Shown here one piece after another: positions 52,064 to 63,229 of a DNA stretch of 64,000 nt. The notes below the pieces were generated by a model that was given only the letters and a program-made list of their open reading frames with translations, had not been told where the DNA came from and searched no databases. A program made the position numbers and the translations under genes. The stretch covers positions 868,001-932,000 of the forward strand of contig JAUCEF010000004.1 in NCBI GenBank assembly GCA_033558025.1, read 5' to 3'. The first letter of the stretch is position 1. Every line of letters starts with the position of its first letter. The DNA comes from Phytophthora sp. 'mugwort'. Lineage: Eukaryota > Oomycota > Peronosporomycetes > Peronosporales > Peronosporaceae.

Positions 52064-53890
52064 ACTGGACAGTTAGGGAATGTGGTAGGTAGATCGCAAA
52101 TCGAATTGTGAGTATTGGAGCAGGGTGACAAGGCTCGTGGAAGCAGTGACTAGCGGGGGCAGATGATTTTTTAGTGTTATTATTGGTGGCGCTTCAACCG
52201 ACCTGGTTTAGCGCTTGATCTTGCCAGGGCCTCCAGCTCAAGTATCCAGCGTTGCAATCTCGCCTAAGATGGGTTCATCTTCACTTCGCTTTCATCGCGC
52301 GCCTCAGCCGTCAAGCTGCGCGAGCCAGGCTGGCTGAAATCAAGAAGAGATACAATCCTCGTCAAGGTGAAGTGAGTGATGTCATCGCCCTTGAGTTGAC
52401 GGACGGAGACGTCGAACGAGGCTCGCTACGCGTCGAGCGTGGTGCGCATGGCCGAGAATTTGCCTTAGGCACACGACGTCGTACTCAGCACTTACTCGAC
52501 GCTCCTTTCACGGCGACTCGAGCTCTTTTCATTCAATGATCGTAACTAAAAACGATTACCGAGATTCCTGGTCACTGTCGGAAGCGACATCATGGCCACT
52601 TTAGCGCGATGAGGCACAAATCAAGCGCAGGTAGGCGCGGTGCAGCCATCTCTCGATTTGTGCTGGCGGTGTAGCCCCCCCCTCTGGCGGGATGGGCTGC
52701 TTCAACCGTGGCGATCCGACGTACATGTACCTATCCGGTTACAGTGCCAGCAGGGACAGCGTTTCGTTTATGTAACTTGGAATCCATTAGTCGTGCAAAT
52801 TCTAATCACTTAGGCCTTGGTCGCTGCGCCGGTATCTGGGTCTAGGAATAAACGACAAAAATAATCCCAGACGAGTGGCCGCGAGTGCTGTGTCTCGGAT
52901 TTTCCGTCGTGTGTGTGTGTATACCCTCCCAAACGTGCTTACTCGTGCTGCACCATCCGTTCAGCCCTGAGTCCCATTGAGCCAAGTGCTAGAAGTACCG
53001 TATTCCCCTGTTACAAGCGTCGATATGTTAGAAGCGTCACTTCATTTCACCCAATCATATTTCTCGATTTATATTTTAGATTTCCGCTTTGCCACAAAGC
53101 GTCACTTTTCGAAAGGCGCAAGACATGAGAGGCCACGAATAAACCGCGATGGTGAGCACAGCGATGAAGGCCTTAGTAGCAGCGAAAGTGAAGACGTGTT
53201 GCTCCGAGGCGGGTGTCGAAGTCAAAACTTCAATGCGTTGCCAACTTCATCTCATGCCTATCATTTCTATAGCACGCGAAAATCATGATCTGTGCAAGTT
53301 AGTCCATATGAAGGCTACAGAAGTGAGATTATATACACCGCTAGCTATCATTCGACTGTAGATGAATCACAAAGCGCAGCGCAGCGCCGTCGCAATAGCC
53401 ACATCTAAGAAAACGCCGTGTGCACACGCCATTTGCTCTCTATTTTAACTGTGCCTGTGACGGTACTAGCCGAGCGCCCCGCTTACGCGGTGGTGGGTTT
53501 GTTTTGGTCCCAGTAGGTGGACATCGCGCTGCAATCCCAGTGTGTTCCTCGCGTAGCTTCTTGTATTGAACGATCCAATGCTGCCAGTAAGTACTCGTAA
53601 ACATTGTAGGCGAACTGTTTACACGTGGCGGCTATGCGAAGCGAGGTGTGGGCCTCCTTCGTTACGTCTGCCGCCGCAGCAGCAAACAGCTCGAGCGTGG
53701 TGATCACCACGACGATGTCCTTCACACGCGGCACCTGATGCCTGATAGCGGGTTTCACCTTCTGCTTCCATTCGCCAGCACGGTGCAGGCCGTTGCATTA
53801 TCGACCACCAAAGTCAAATCCACATTGAATATGACATGTAACGCTGTTTAGCCAGCTTATCTCGACCCTTTGGCAACGCCTTCCTCGCCC
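52064..53890. other. Gene-poor region, no supported gene
   Basis: About 1.8 kb with no recognised gene. A 95-codon plus frame at 52252-52539 (basic, RARLAEIKKRYNP) and a 91-codon minus frame at 53483-53758 (AAAAADVTKEAHTSLRI) could be fragments of unknown transposon proteins but have no diagnostic motif. A short GTGTGTGTGTGT tract lies near 52910. Probably decayed transposon DNA. Confidence 0.4.
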
Positions 53891-53899
53891 GACTGGTGA

Positions 53900-56480
53900 A
53901 AGCGACTTTGTTTCTCCACCCCTTCTCTGTGTTTTGGTTCTTCCTGCTCAGTCATCTCCCCTTTCTTGCTCCGTATTTGTATGCCACTCATCTTGTAAAG
54001 TCCGTTTGGGTGACTTGGAACATCCTGTCCTCTCTCCCCCTACTCTTAGCGTTCCTCGTGCATCTTTTTTTTTGCAGTAGTTTGAGTATTCTCCACTTTC
54101 GATGTTGTTTTTCCGTCTAGTTCTTGATTGTGGACTTGCCTTCCCTTCATGAGGCCAGGCCCCTCCTGGACAGGAATATTCTCTTTACAAGTCTTCCCCT
54201 TTCTTCTAGTTTTCTTCCTTTGTATGGATCTGTCTGCATCTGGGGATCGAGCCCCCTTCTATTGCTTGATACTGGTTTGTGCTCCCGCTTCCTCCATTTC
54301 TGCGCATCCGTATTCCACGTCGTGCCTATACTCTGTCCCCTCCTCCCGCTTTTCTGCTCGCCTGCCTTGCTCCTGATGGCCTCCCCGTTTTTGGTCCTGC
54401 TTCGATCCTGCGCTCCTCCACCGTATTACTTGAGTTCTTTTCGGCTTCCTTATCCTGGGTTGACCTTCCTTCTTTTGACGCATCTGCTTCTGTTTCTTTT
54501 CGTTTTTCATTATGTCGATGCGACGGTTGGTTGTGCTGTCCCCTTGCTTTGGCACAAATGTAGGTTCGCATTGTGGCACCTTTCGACTCGTGTTTGGCGG
54601 CTTGACTGTTGTTGCTGCCTTGCTCTCATGTTGTCCTTCTTTCGCATCCCTCCCTGCCTCCTGATCCTACACATTTTTTATCTTGTGCAAGGTTTGCATT
54701 TTAGCTGCTCCAACGTTGTCGGAAGCCCCTTCTGTCCCGCGCGTGGTCATTATGTGTAGCTCTCGAGGGTAACTTACTCGTCATCCGCATTTCATAAACT
54801 TGCTGTGCCGCTCCAAATTATTGACTGTAGTTCTACAGTATCTGGTGGGATGATCTGGGGATTGACATAATTTGCAGGGCCAGTTGACAGTGATTTATGG
54901 TGATGACCACTACTTCAACGTCTTCCACCGTTCCATCAGGCGAGCTGGCCAGGCAGTTCCCTTCACCTTCACTTTCCACTATTTATCGCTAATTCCGCTG
55001 GTATTGTCTTCCAGGTGCTTCATTCCTTGCACTTGTAGCCCCAGTACGCACGTCAGCAGCCAATGCATGTCTCTGGATGTAATTGTACCTCTCCATAGTG
55101 CCACTGCGAAATCGTGGTAATCGAGCTGCACCAATACTTTGGTGGTCCGTGCTCGTTCTTTCTGCTCATTGTTGTCCACTAGTGTAATTGCGACGCCAAT
55201 GATAGCCTCCAGTTTATCCATCTCTCCGCCGTTTTTCTGCCTTTGGAGGTCACCTTCACTAGCCTATTTCTGCATCGAGTGACACCCTCGATAGTGCCGT
55301 TAAACTGTTGGACTTCTTGTTTGTGCTGCGGTGCGGCTTCCGCAGCCGCCACAGTATGTCTCATCAAAACCTCTTTTAGATTGTCCATGGATTTTTGCTC
55401 TGGCGCTAGGTGTTCATATAACGGATACTCTAGGGCATAGAAGATTTCCATAAAGCAAGCTATATCCAGCTCGCCCACGGATTGAATGAGGAAAGGTGGT
55501 GGCCTTGGCACCTCTATCTCATGATTTAGAATCGTGAGCAGAGCTGCATCTCCTTCCCTTGTTCTCTCCCCTAGTTCCGTCATCGTCCCCGCCTGTTTCA
55601 AGCAGAGCTCCTTCATTAGTAACTGCTCTGCTGTCTCCATCCCCACTCCAGCAGTTGCATACCGTTGTGCACTGCATTCAAATATGATCCTGCTCCTCTC
55701 TCATCATCCCTTGTCTATACTTTCTCTTCCAGCATGTTTTTCAAGTGGCAGAAATGTAGTCGAGACTCCATTCCTTCTTGCGATATATGCCCCTCGGCTG
55801 CCCATCGTGCATCACTTTAAATAGTCCCCGTCCATGTTCCTGATGGTGTATGCCCCAGTGGCTCCCCCATTTCTAGTATTTTTCGTGTTGTTATGCTCTT
55901 GGTTGCTCCCCCACTGCTGCCTAAAAGCTGTCGCCCCTCAACAGATTCCTTTCCGCTGTTTGGATTTTGGCATTGTATGTCTCGAAGCGCTTGCGCTTGG
56001 CAATATCTCCAAGCCTCATTACCAAATTCAGCACGTAATCTTGAGGTGCTCTCTGTAGCAAGTATCTCCTCAACTGATAGAAAGATGCTTCGCCGTTTCT
56101 AGGATCGTCGCTGTTCTTTTCTCCTCTTGTGTTTCTGATGAATGTTCCCTGGACGCGCTTCTCATAGTGCGGATTGCGCTGCGATGGCTTCTTGTTCTGA
56201 AGCAAAGAGATTTTCCTCACCTCCGCTTTCTCGCCTTCGTACTTTCCTTCCGCTCGTGCGTACTTCTTCCTCCCCCCTACTGTGACCTATCCACTTAAAG
56301 CCCCTCTCCTCCCGGGTCCAGCCCTGCCCTTGTCATCCTCTTCTCTTCTTCGCTTGCCGCCGTCGCAGCCTTCACCACCTGAGCCTTTTGCCCCGTGCTC
56401 ATGCCGTCGATCTGTGCGCGCCATTTCAGCTTTAACCTTATAGATCGTATGGTCGGGGGTTTCAGGCCTTAAAAGACCCT
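53900..56480 (-). other. Pyrimidine-rich block, possible gag-like relic on the minus strand
   Basis: The plus strand is strongly T/C-rich, so long hydrophobic plus-strand frames arise as artefacts. The minus strand has Lys/Gln/Arg-rich segments that read more like protein: 56220-55921 (YEKRVQGTFIRNTRGEKN), 55646-55179 (ELDIACFMEIFYALEYPLYE) and 54579-54259 (RIRKPKRTQVIRW). These could be parts of one broken gag-type or other mobile protein, but no RT, integrase or zinc knuckle is visible. Family unknown. Confidence 0.3.
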
Positions 56481-57539
56481 CCCCCCTCCCCGATATTTGT
56501 TTTTTCCCATTTTTCCCGCGATCTCCTCCGAAGAGTCGTGTTCCTCAGCCGGCAAAATTGGAAGTTCTTGGTTCTCCAGTTGATGCTGTCGGCAGCGAAA
56601 TGCCACTTTCTTTGTAAGCCTCAGGGTTGTAATCACAAGAAAATAGGGCGAACACCCCGCCGTATAGGAACAGCACAATTTCTATAACCACGAGCAGCGC
56701 CAACGGTTCTATTCCTCGCTGTCCATTTGGAAGAGCATCAACGAGCCAATCCAGTCTAGCAGCCAGCAACTAGCAAGCATGGCGGACAACTACGCCAAAG
56801 CTGCTGTCCCCTAAGCACGTCACGGCCTTCGACGAGGCTATCAAAGCCGCCGATCGTCTCATCGAACCCAAGCACTCCTGCAACCCAGAGCCCTGCTGTT
56901 GTGGCTGCATACGTCCCAGAGCGGTCGGTTCACCTCGTAGATGAATCTGACGCAGTACAACGATAGGGATGAGTGTAATGTTCCTTTGCCGCTTGAAACT
57001 GGAGTTAATGTCCCGTAAACGCATGGATCTTCAGTGCATAGTGGGCTCGGTGTGCTGCGGTCACGTCAGCGACAAGTACGGCGCAAGAAGACTCTCATGC
57101 GAAACTTTCATCATGACCGCGGCCGTGTGGTGCAGGGTCCGTAACGAATGGTTTGTGGTTCGCACTTGGCCGTCTCATCGCCGGTATCTCGTCCGGTACG
57201 GCAACATCAACGAGCTGTCGCCCCGCACATGCGCAATACTGATCGGACTACCAACCAGACTGACCCTCTGCTGTGTCGCGGAGCGATTCCAAATTGAGTG
57301 TATTTGGCTTTCCGGTAGTTTGTCATGCGCGGGCTTCTCCTGTATGCCCAACCTTGGAGCTCCTGGTTGTGTCCTACGAGGAGGCGGGAGCTTCTGCCAC
57401 GGGGCGTATAGCGGCAGATTACCGCCGCCTTCATTTTTTGGAAATACTATATGCAATGCGAAACCGCCAGCGTGGCACTTTACCTCAGTGACCTAATTGT
57501 CCGTCAATTACGGGCACGCTCGATGTGAACGTGGCCGCG
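56480..57539. other. Region with no supported gene
   Basis: About 1 kb between the pyrimidine-rich block and the gypsy relic. A plus-strand stretch near 56787-56880 reads LLSPKHVTAFDEAIKAADRL and could be a small gene fragment. Otherwise nothing is recognised. Confidence 0.35.
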
Positions 57540-59990
57540 GCACAGTTTGAGCCGAGCTCTGTGTCATCATCGTTACACCGAAAGACTTTCTGCGTCTGGT
57601 ATCGTCCCCTTATCGGCTTCCACGAACGCTCGAAATAGGACATGAACATCGTGCTTCACTACTACGGCCGGTCCCCATGATGCATCGATGCCATCGAGGA
57701 CAAACCACTTAACCTCAATTTCGGAGCGGTGTGGCGAGGGGCTGAGGCGGCAAGCGCCGATGACTTCGATGGCTTGTCCTTGCCCCTCGCCCTTGCTTGC
57801 TCAACGCGCTCCTCTCTTTGCCTCTGGCGGCTTCTCAATAGAGGTGCATGCGCATCGCGCGCCGAATTAAGAGTGCAAACGGCACTGTGAGGTTCTGTAC
57901 CTCGAAGGTGTAGTCACTTCGGGCATGAGCAATGCACTTAGGACCACGTCACACGAACGCAAGCTTGTGACCGCTTTTTCTTGTGGTCGTTTCGCACACA
58001 TTAAGTCGCCATCGAAGAACTTCTGTAACGTAACGCCTTGCTTCGTGGAATGGTGCTCGCACGCCGCGCGCTATCGTTTCTCTGCCGTATTGACCATCTC
58101 GCTATGAATTGTGTCTAGCACTGCTTCCACAGCGGTCAAGTGCCGTATTAGTATTATCCCACCGTCGATCCACGTGCCATTCGCCTCGAGCGATTCACGT
58201 GAATGGAGAATGGCTCGCAACTGCGAGTCGGTCGGTAAGGCCGTAGAAACGCCGGCATGGCGCTACGCCGCCCGATCGGACTGCCAGTGTTTGTCAGCGC
58301 GGAATCCCTGGCAGCACGCGAAGCCAGTCCTGGACATTTGGCTTCCTCTCGCTGAGGAGCGTTTTAAAACATTTAAGAACCTCCCGTTTCACGATGTCTA
58401 CCGTATCATTTGCTCATGGTGAGTGTGCCGTCGTAAAATGATGATGGGCAGCTAGGGACACTCGTAGCTTTTCAATATCTTGTTTTTTACGTGGGCTCCT
58501 TGATCCGAGACCCACTGCTGCACGACTCCGTACCGCTTGAACCTGTATAGGAAGCTTTCGTATGCCTGGTCTGGAGTGGCTTGATTGCAGGTCACCAGCA
58601 CAACAAACCCATACATCCCGTCCTTTTAACACCGCTACATACTTGCGACCGGCATATCTTCGAGCATCCTTACGAAATCGAAGTGAAGGATCTCATTTGG
58701 GCGTGTCGCTTTTAGCGTCTGTTCCTGCTGTCGCGGGAAATTTTCCCCAACGGTCACTATACATGCCTCACAAACGTCGTCACATCCTTCTCAAGAGTTG
58801 ACCAGTAGAACACCCCACTGAGCGCCGCTGCCGTGGTCTTCATGGCGAAATCGCGTACAGGCGGTTAGTTAGCTTGTTGTGTTTTGGGATGCTCTGCCAC
58901 ATTCAATGTAGACCACAGAAAATTGCTGTAGGGCAGCAGCTGTTCGCGGCGGCTGCATGTCAACCAGATACTGGATGCAATCGGGGCCGTAACGCACGCC
59001 AGCTGCTGAGATCATCTTTACGCACCATTTAACCTCGGTAGAGTAGAACTGACATTTCGCGTGCTGTTTTAGGCCATAACGCTAGCAGCGTTCCAGGATC
59101 TTATCCAATAATTCCATTAACCCGTCTTCGTCTTAGGTAACCTGAATGTCATCGAGCCAGCATACGAAGCCGTTCTCGATCAGATCTCCAAAACTATCGT
59201 CTATCACATGCTGGCTGTAGGCCAGAGTCGGTGGCGCCGTGCTGTTTCGACGGTGGCCGGGCTGGTGTACCACCGACTGGAGCCTGGGGAGAATGTCGCC
59301 CCTCCACACGGCTCGGGGTTACGTCGGCTTCTTTTTTAGTTTGGAGGAATGGAGGTGGAGTGTGAGAACCTTGCCCGCCGCAGTGATGGTGAACGTCGCG
59401 TCACATCCGATGACTTGATCCATATTACTGCAGCAACACCTCATGGGAGCGACGTAAATCGATTGGCTTCGGCTCCGTCCCTAATTAGCGTGGTATCTGG
59501 TCCAGATTGATGATGTTGCCGTGTTTTATGCCGTGCGTAGCAATGAGGGGCTGGACTTTCTGGATGAAGTCACAGCAGATTTGAGGTGCGACATTGAAAG
59601 CGGCCGTGATGTCGTCTTGCGCCGTGAAACGAGATTTTTTATACGCTTACATCTGGCTAGCCAGCCCAATGTGACCATAAAGCCTGTTACGCCGCCGCTA
59701 TGCGTCTCGCGATACTCGTTCTTGGACTGTAGACGAATGTAAGTGTCCTTAACACGAAGGCCTTTGGCATTACGAAATGCGACCAAATCGAAAAGCCCCT
59801 CCTCTAGCTCCGAGTTAGCTGGTTTTCGTCCAGCTCCGCTGAGACGAAGACGACACGATACTCGAGTTGCAACTTGCCGATTTTTGAGAGCCTCCTCCAG
59901 CTGGTCTTCGATGCCAAGTCAGCCTCGGATAGGCTTTGCAGGCACGTTGTCTTTGCGCTGAGTGCCTCAAATTGTTGCCTTTCACACACA
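57540..59990 (-). pseudogene. Ty3/gypsy (chromovirus-type) pol relic
   Basis: Reading down the minus strand from 59989: a piece ALSAKTTCLQSLSEADLASK, an RT region near 59280-59000 (NGFVCWLDDIQVT, with LDD in place of the usual catalytic tetrad ending), then RYGLKQHAKCQFYSTEVKWC, an integrase region near 58420-58480 (AAHHHFTTAHSP), a later linker (VLDTIHSEMVNTAEKR, KFFDGDLMCAKR) and a chromodomain-like tail near 57700-57560 (EVKWFVLDGIDASWGPAVVV). The order RT-integrase-chromodomain is that of Ty3/gypsy chromoviruses. Many stops and shifts make it inactive; no LTR was located. Confidence 0.7.
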
Positions 59991-59999
59991 CACCTTCTG

Positions 60000-61040
60000 G
60001 TAGCCTGCTAGAACTGCAAATATATCGCTGATGGCGTAGCTAGGTTGTGCAAAATGTAGTATGATCAAAGTCAAGCTAAATGTGAGCTTGAGAGCTGTTT
60101 ATGGAGCCACAAATGACTGGCTATCAGCTCTTGGTGACAATCGATAAGCTAAACCAAGCCATGATCATACCGCATATTTAATATGTTCTCTAAACAGCAG
60201 TTTTCACGCGAATAGGACTGTCTCTTTTGAACACATACGCCTTTGATGATCGGGTGGGAATGTTCGGTGGCCGGGTCACCGCCAAATCTCAAAACAATTC
60301 TGGATTAAGGTAACTCACCAGACCTTAATATTCAGTCTTTTGTAAATGCAAATACATGAAAAGACGGAGGGAGGGTTCGAATAGGTTGATAAGTCATCAG
60401 CTACAGTAGAACTACTAAAAACAGTGTTCTAGCTTCGACACAAAACCAGCATTAGAATCTGGCAGCACTGCTAGTTTAGTAGAATTTTTATATAGGATAG
60501 GTATGGGCAGAGAGGACTACGGTGGAGTACCGAGTATTTGCTGTTATCTCCGAATCCCCTAATTCGATTTTGATTGAGAATGACAGATAAAAATATTTGC
60601 AGGACCAGATGTAGGAATTTAATTTTTTAGAGACGGTTTTAACACCGGTCATTATTGCTTAGTTGATATGGGGCTTGTCGTTGATGTGGCAGACCGAGCG
60701 TTCATATCCGTTCGTGGTTTGTGATAAATGAAATCACCATTTCTGTGAGTCTTGATGGCGGGTTTCCAAGAGCTGCAGGTGGCCCTGAAGTACGCCCACC
60801 CACAGTCTTTTACCTACAGCTACACTACTGCTTCCTCTACGATATCCGCATTTGCGGCTGATTGCATCGACGCTATGGCCGTGGCCGTACACTTCCGAGC
60901 CTTCTTCACTAGCGGCTTGGTCGTCTTGGTCATTCGCCTACCCTTCCGGCCTACGTTAGCTGTTTCCCCGTCGCAGTGGTCACTCGGTGCCGCAGATCAA
61001 GGAGATCGTACTGCATTCCTTCACTTTTAACCACGATGCA
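60000..61040. other. Gene-poor region, nothing recognised
   Basis: About 1 kb between two transposon relics. It is AT-rich without long frames up to about 60740. It may include the LTR of the gypsy relic, but no repeat partner is visible. Confidence 0.4.
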
Positions 61041-61049
61041 ACCGTTGCG

Positions 61050-62130
61050 TCCTTCGATGTCCCATTCCACTGAAATTTGTCAGACGATCGGCCATGCGAG
61101 ACAGCGACGCTAAGAACAGTCCACACGCGCGAAAGCCGGGTTCAGGTTGGTATAGAAGCTGTACGTTCGCCACGCCAGACCGGCCAGCTTCAACACCATA
61201 GCCTTCGTGAAAGAAGCGGAGCCACGGTCGCCGGCAAAGCTGCCCAGCAAAGCGCAAAGGTTTACTTTAAACGAGCCAAACAACACACTGTCGCGTTAAG
61301 AGGTTAGAAGAGATTAGTAGAGTTTCCCGGTAACCAAACGAGGCGCATCTGGACTGCATTCGCTGCTTTTCGGGCTGTAGTGAGACCTACAGCCGTTGAT
61401 GATCACGACCAGTGGTCGTCGAATTGGTGGCGGCACAGAACTGGGGAAAAAGCGAAGCCTTGTCTCGTGCAGAGTCGCGTTCATAAAGCTGTATCGGTCG
61501 TCGTGATGTATGCACCGGAAACGCTACTCGTGTCCAGTACGTCGAAGCGAACCGTCTTGCTTGGTACGATAAACACCGGCGGCACAACTACGCCGCTAGC
61601 ACTTCCGCTGGCGACGATGGTGAGGCGGAAGTTCGTTGAAATTTCTGTCGTCCTGAGTGTTCTTCGAACCACGAGCGGCGACGACCTTCTTGTGCTTCTT
61701 GCGTGTCTCGAACGCGGTCTCGTCGATGTTGAACATGCGATTTCTGCACAAGCTCTCTTGGATAGTTAGCTTGGTCATCCTACCGAAAATGATCCATGCA
61801 TCTGGTAGTTCACATTATTTCAAACACACGACAGAGCTTGAGATTCGCGGCGCCTGCGCTTGACAGCGTGACAGGGATCGACGATACTAACCGTCGCCTA
61901 CGCTGCGCTCAAACATGGTCACGCTCGTTCCACACAGCATTGCAATCACCTCCTGGCGAATTGCTAGTCCTCCAGTATGCTGGCGAGCAAGAACCCGCTC
62001 AAATCGACTTTGCTCTGCCTCGCGTGGCAGAAGCGGAGCGAGCTCACACCGCCCTGGCTGTCGAATCACCCCGGCTTTTGCTGCCTTAACTTTCTTGCAC
62101 AACGTTCTGTAAGCGATATTGGTCCTTTTA
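61050..62130 (-). pseudogene. Pogo/Tc5-type transposase relic
   Basis: The minus strand shows, in order, a helix-turn-helix region (62102-61887, VAKRTNIA just upstream and GGLAIRQEVIAMLCG), the first catalytic Asp (61778-61596, NRMFNIDETAFETRKKHKKV), a middle block (61672-61481, ASGVVVPPVFIVPS) and a later piece with LVVIINGCRSHYSP at about 61380-61420, then a C-terminal part to 61050. At least four frame changes or stops separate them. The second catalytic Asp position reads NG rather than DN. Confidence 0.6.
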
Positions 62131-62197
62131 GCGACGGACAGCTTTACCTCACCTGATAAAGAACACTGAATACCGTACCCCCATTTGTTTCGTTGCT

Positions 62198-62298
62198 GTA
62201 GTTATCACTGCTTCTTATTGTTTTAACCGCTTGCTTCTATTAAGCAATAGCTTCTATTAAGCAAGCAGTTAAAAACAATAAGAAGCAGTGATAACTAC
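62198..62298. repeat. 101-bp near-perfect palindrome
   Basis: The left arm starts GTAGTTATCACTGCTTCTTA and the right arm ends TAAGAAGCAGTGATAACTAC. The arms match over about 42 bp with one mismatch and one indel and are joined by a short centre with two copies of CTTCTATTAAGCAA. The DNA or its RNA could fold into one long hairpin. Confidence 0.88.
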
Positions 62299-63160
62299 AA
62301 GCTGGGGCCAACCAATAAGCGCAAGTTTTGTGGGCCAGCATCCATTTATTTTCGACAATCCAAGTCATTGAATACGATTCTATAAACGGTAATTGCATTA
62401 TTTATTTATATCGCGTAAGTTGCATTGAGGGCTCCCCACAAAATCTTTGGCGTGAATACAATATCGACAAAATCACAACAGATGACGTTCGTTTAGAAAG
62501 ACCGCCCTTGCTCGACCTAACCCTGAAAAAGCATAACCACTGAAGTATTTCTCCATCCCTAAAGAGCATCGATCGTTTTCTGTATCCGGTGCCAACAGGA
62601 GACGCTGGAAATGAATGTGAAGACGGGGCACTATAGAAAGTGGTGTAAAGAGGAAGCTTGCGGTAGCCTTGAAGCCGAAAACAAAAAATACCTGTCGGAA
62701 GTTCACGAAACTTGCAGCAACGAGCCTTCAATGCTCACATTTCTCCAGCCAACTATTAATACGTGTGCTGATGAAGCCAACACGACTACTCTTTCCAGCA
62801 GCAGACGTCGGGCATCACATCAGGATGGACGTCTCCACCGGAGATAACAACTCGAACAACGTGTAACCCTGTGACATCTACAACACCGTTATGCACAAAT
62901 CAATTATTACAGAATTTGTTTTTTCAATAGAGATGGGCATCTTGGAGAGTCGCATTATATTTAATCACCTGCCATCCCACGTTTTATTGGTTATTAAAAA
63001 TAGAGGTCAATGTATTGAGTGAGCGAAGACCAATTTATTAAAATTGGCCCGAAAAGGGCTTGGACATCCAAATCTATGGTTAGCAGTGCTTTCGTTATAA
63101 AATCTCACCCGCGTCCTGTAGTCGATGCCTCGAGACAGCCGCACCAAAGAATAGCAGCTT
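62299..63160. other. Gene-poor region, nothing recognised
   Basis: About 860 bp with frames up to 109 codons on the minus strand and 78 on the plus strand, none with a known motif. A plus frame near 62611 has WCKEEACGSLEAENKKYL but no family match is visible. Confidence 0.4.
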
Positions 63161-63229
63161 CAGCTCTTTGACTGCCACAGGAAGAACCCAAGCATGTAAT
63201 GCATGGAGATGGCTCAGTGGTACCAGGGT

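Noticed and set aside
54124..54759. 211-codon hydrophobic plus-strand frame
   Set aside because: It lies in T/C-rich DNA, which gives Leu/Phe/Ser/Pro-rich frames by composition. No helix pattern or homologue is evident, and the minus strand reads more like protein.
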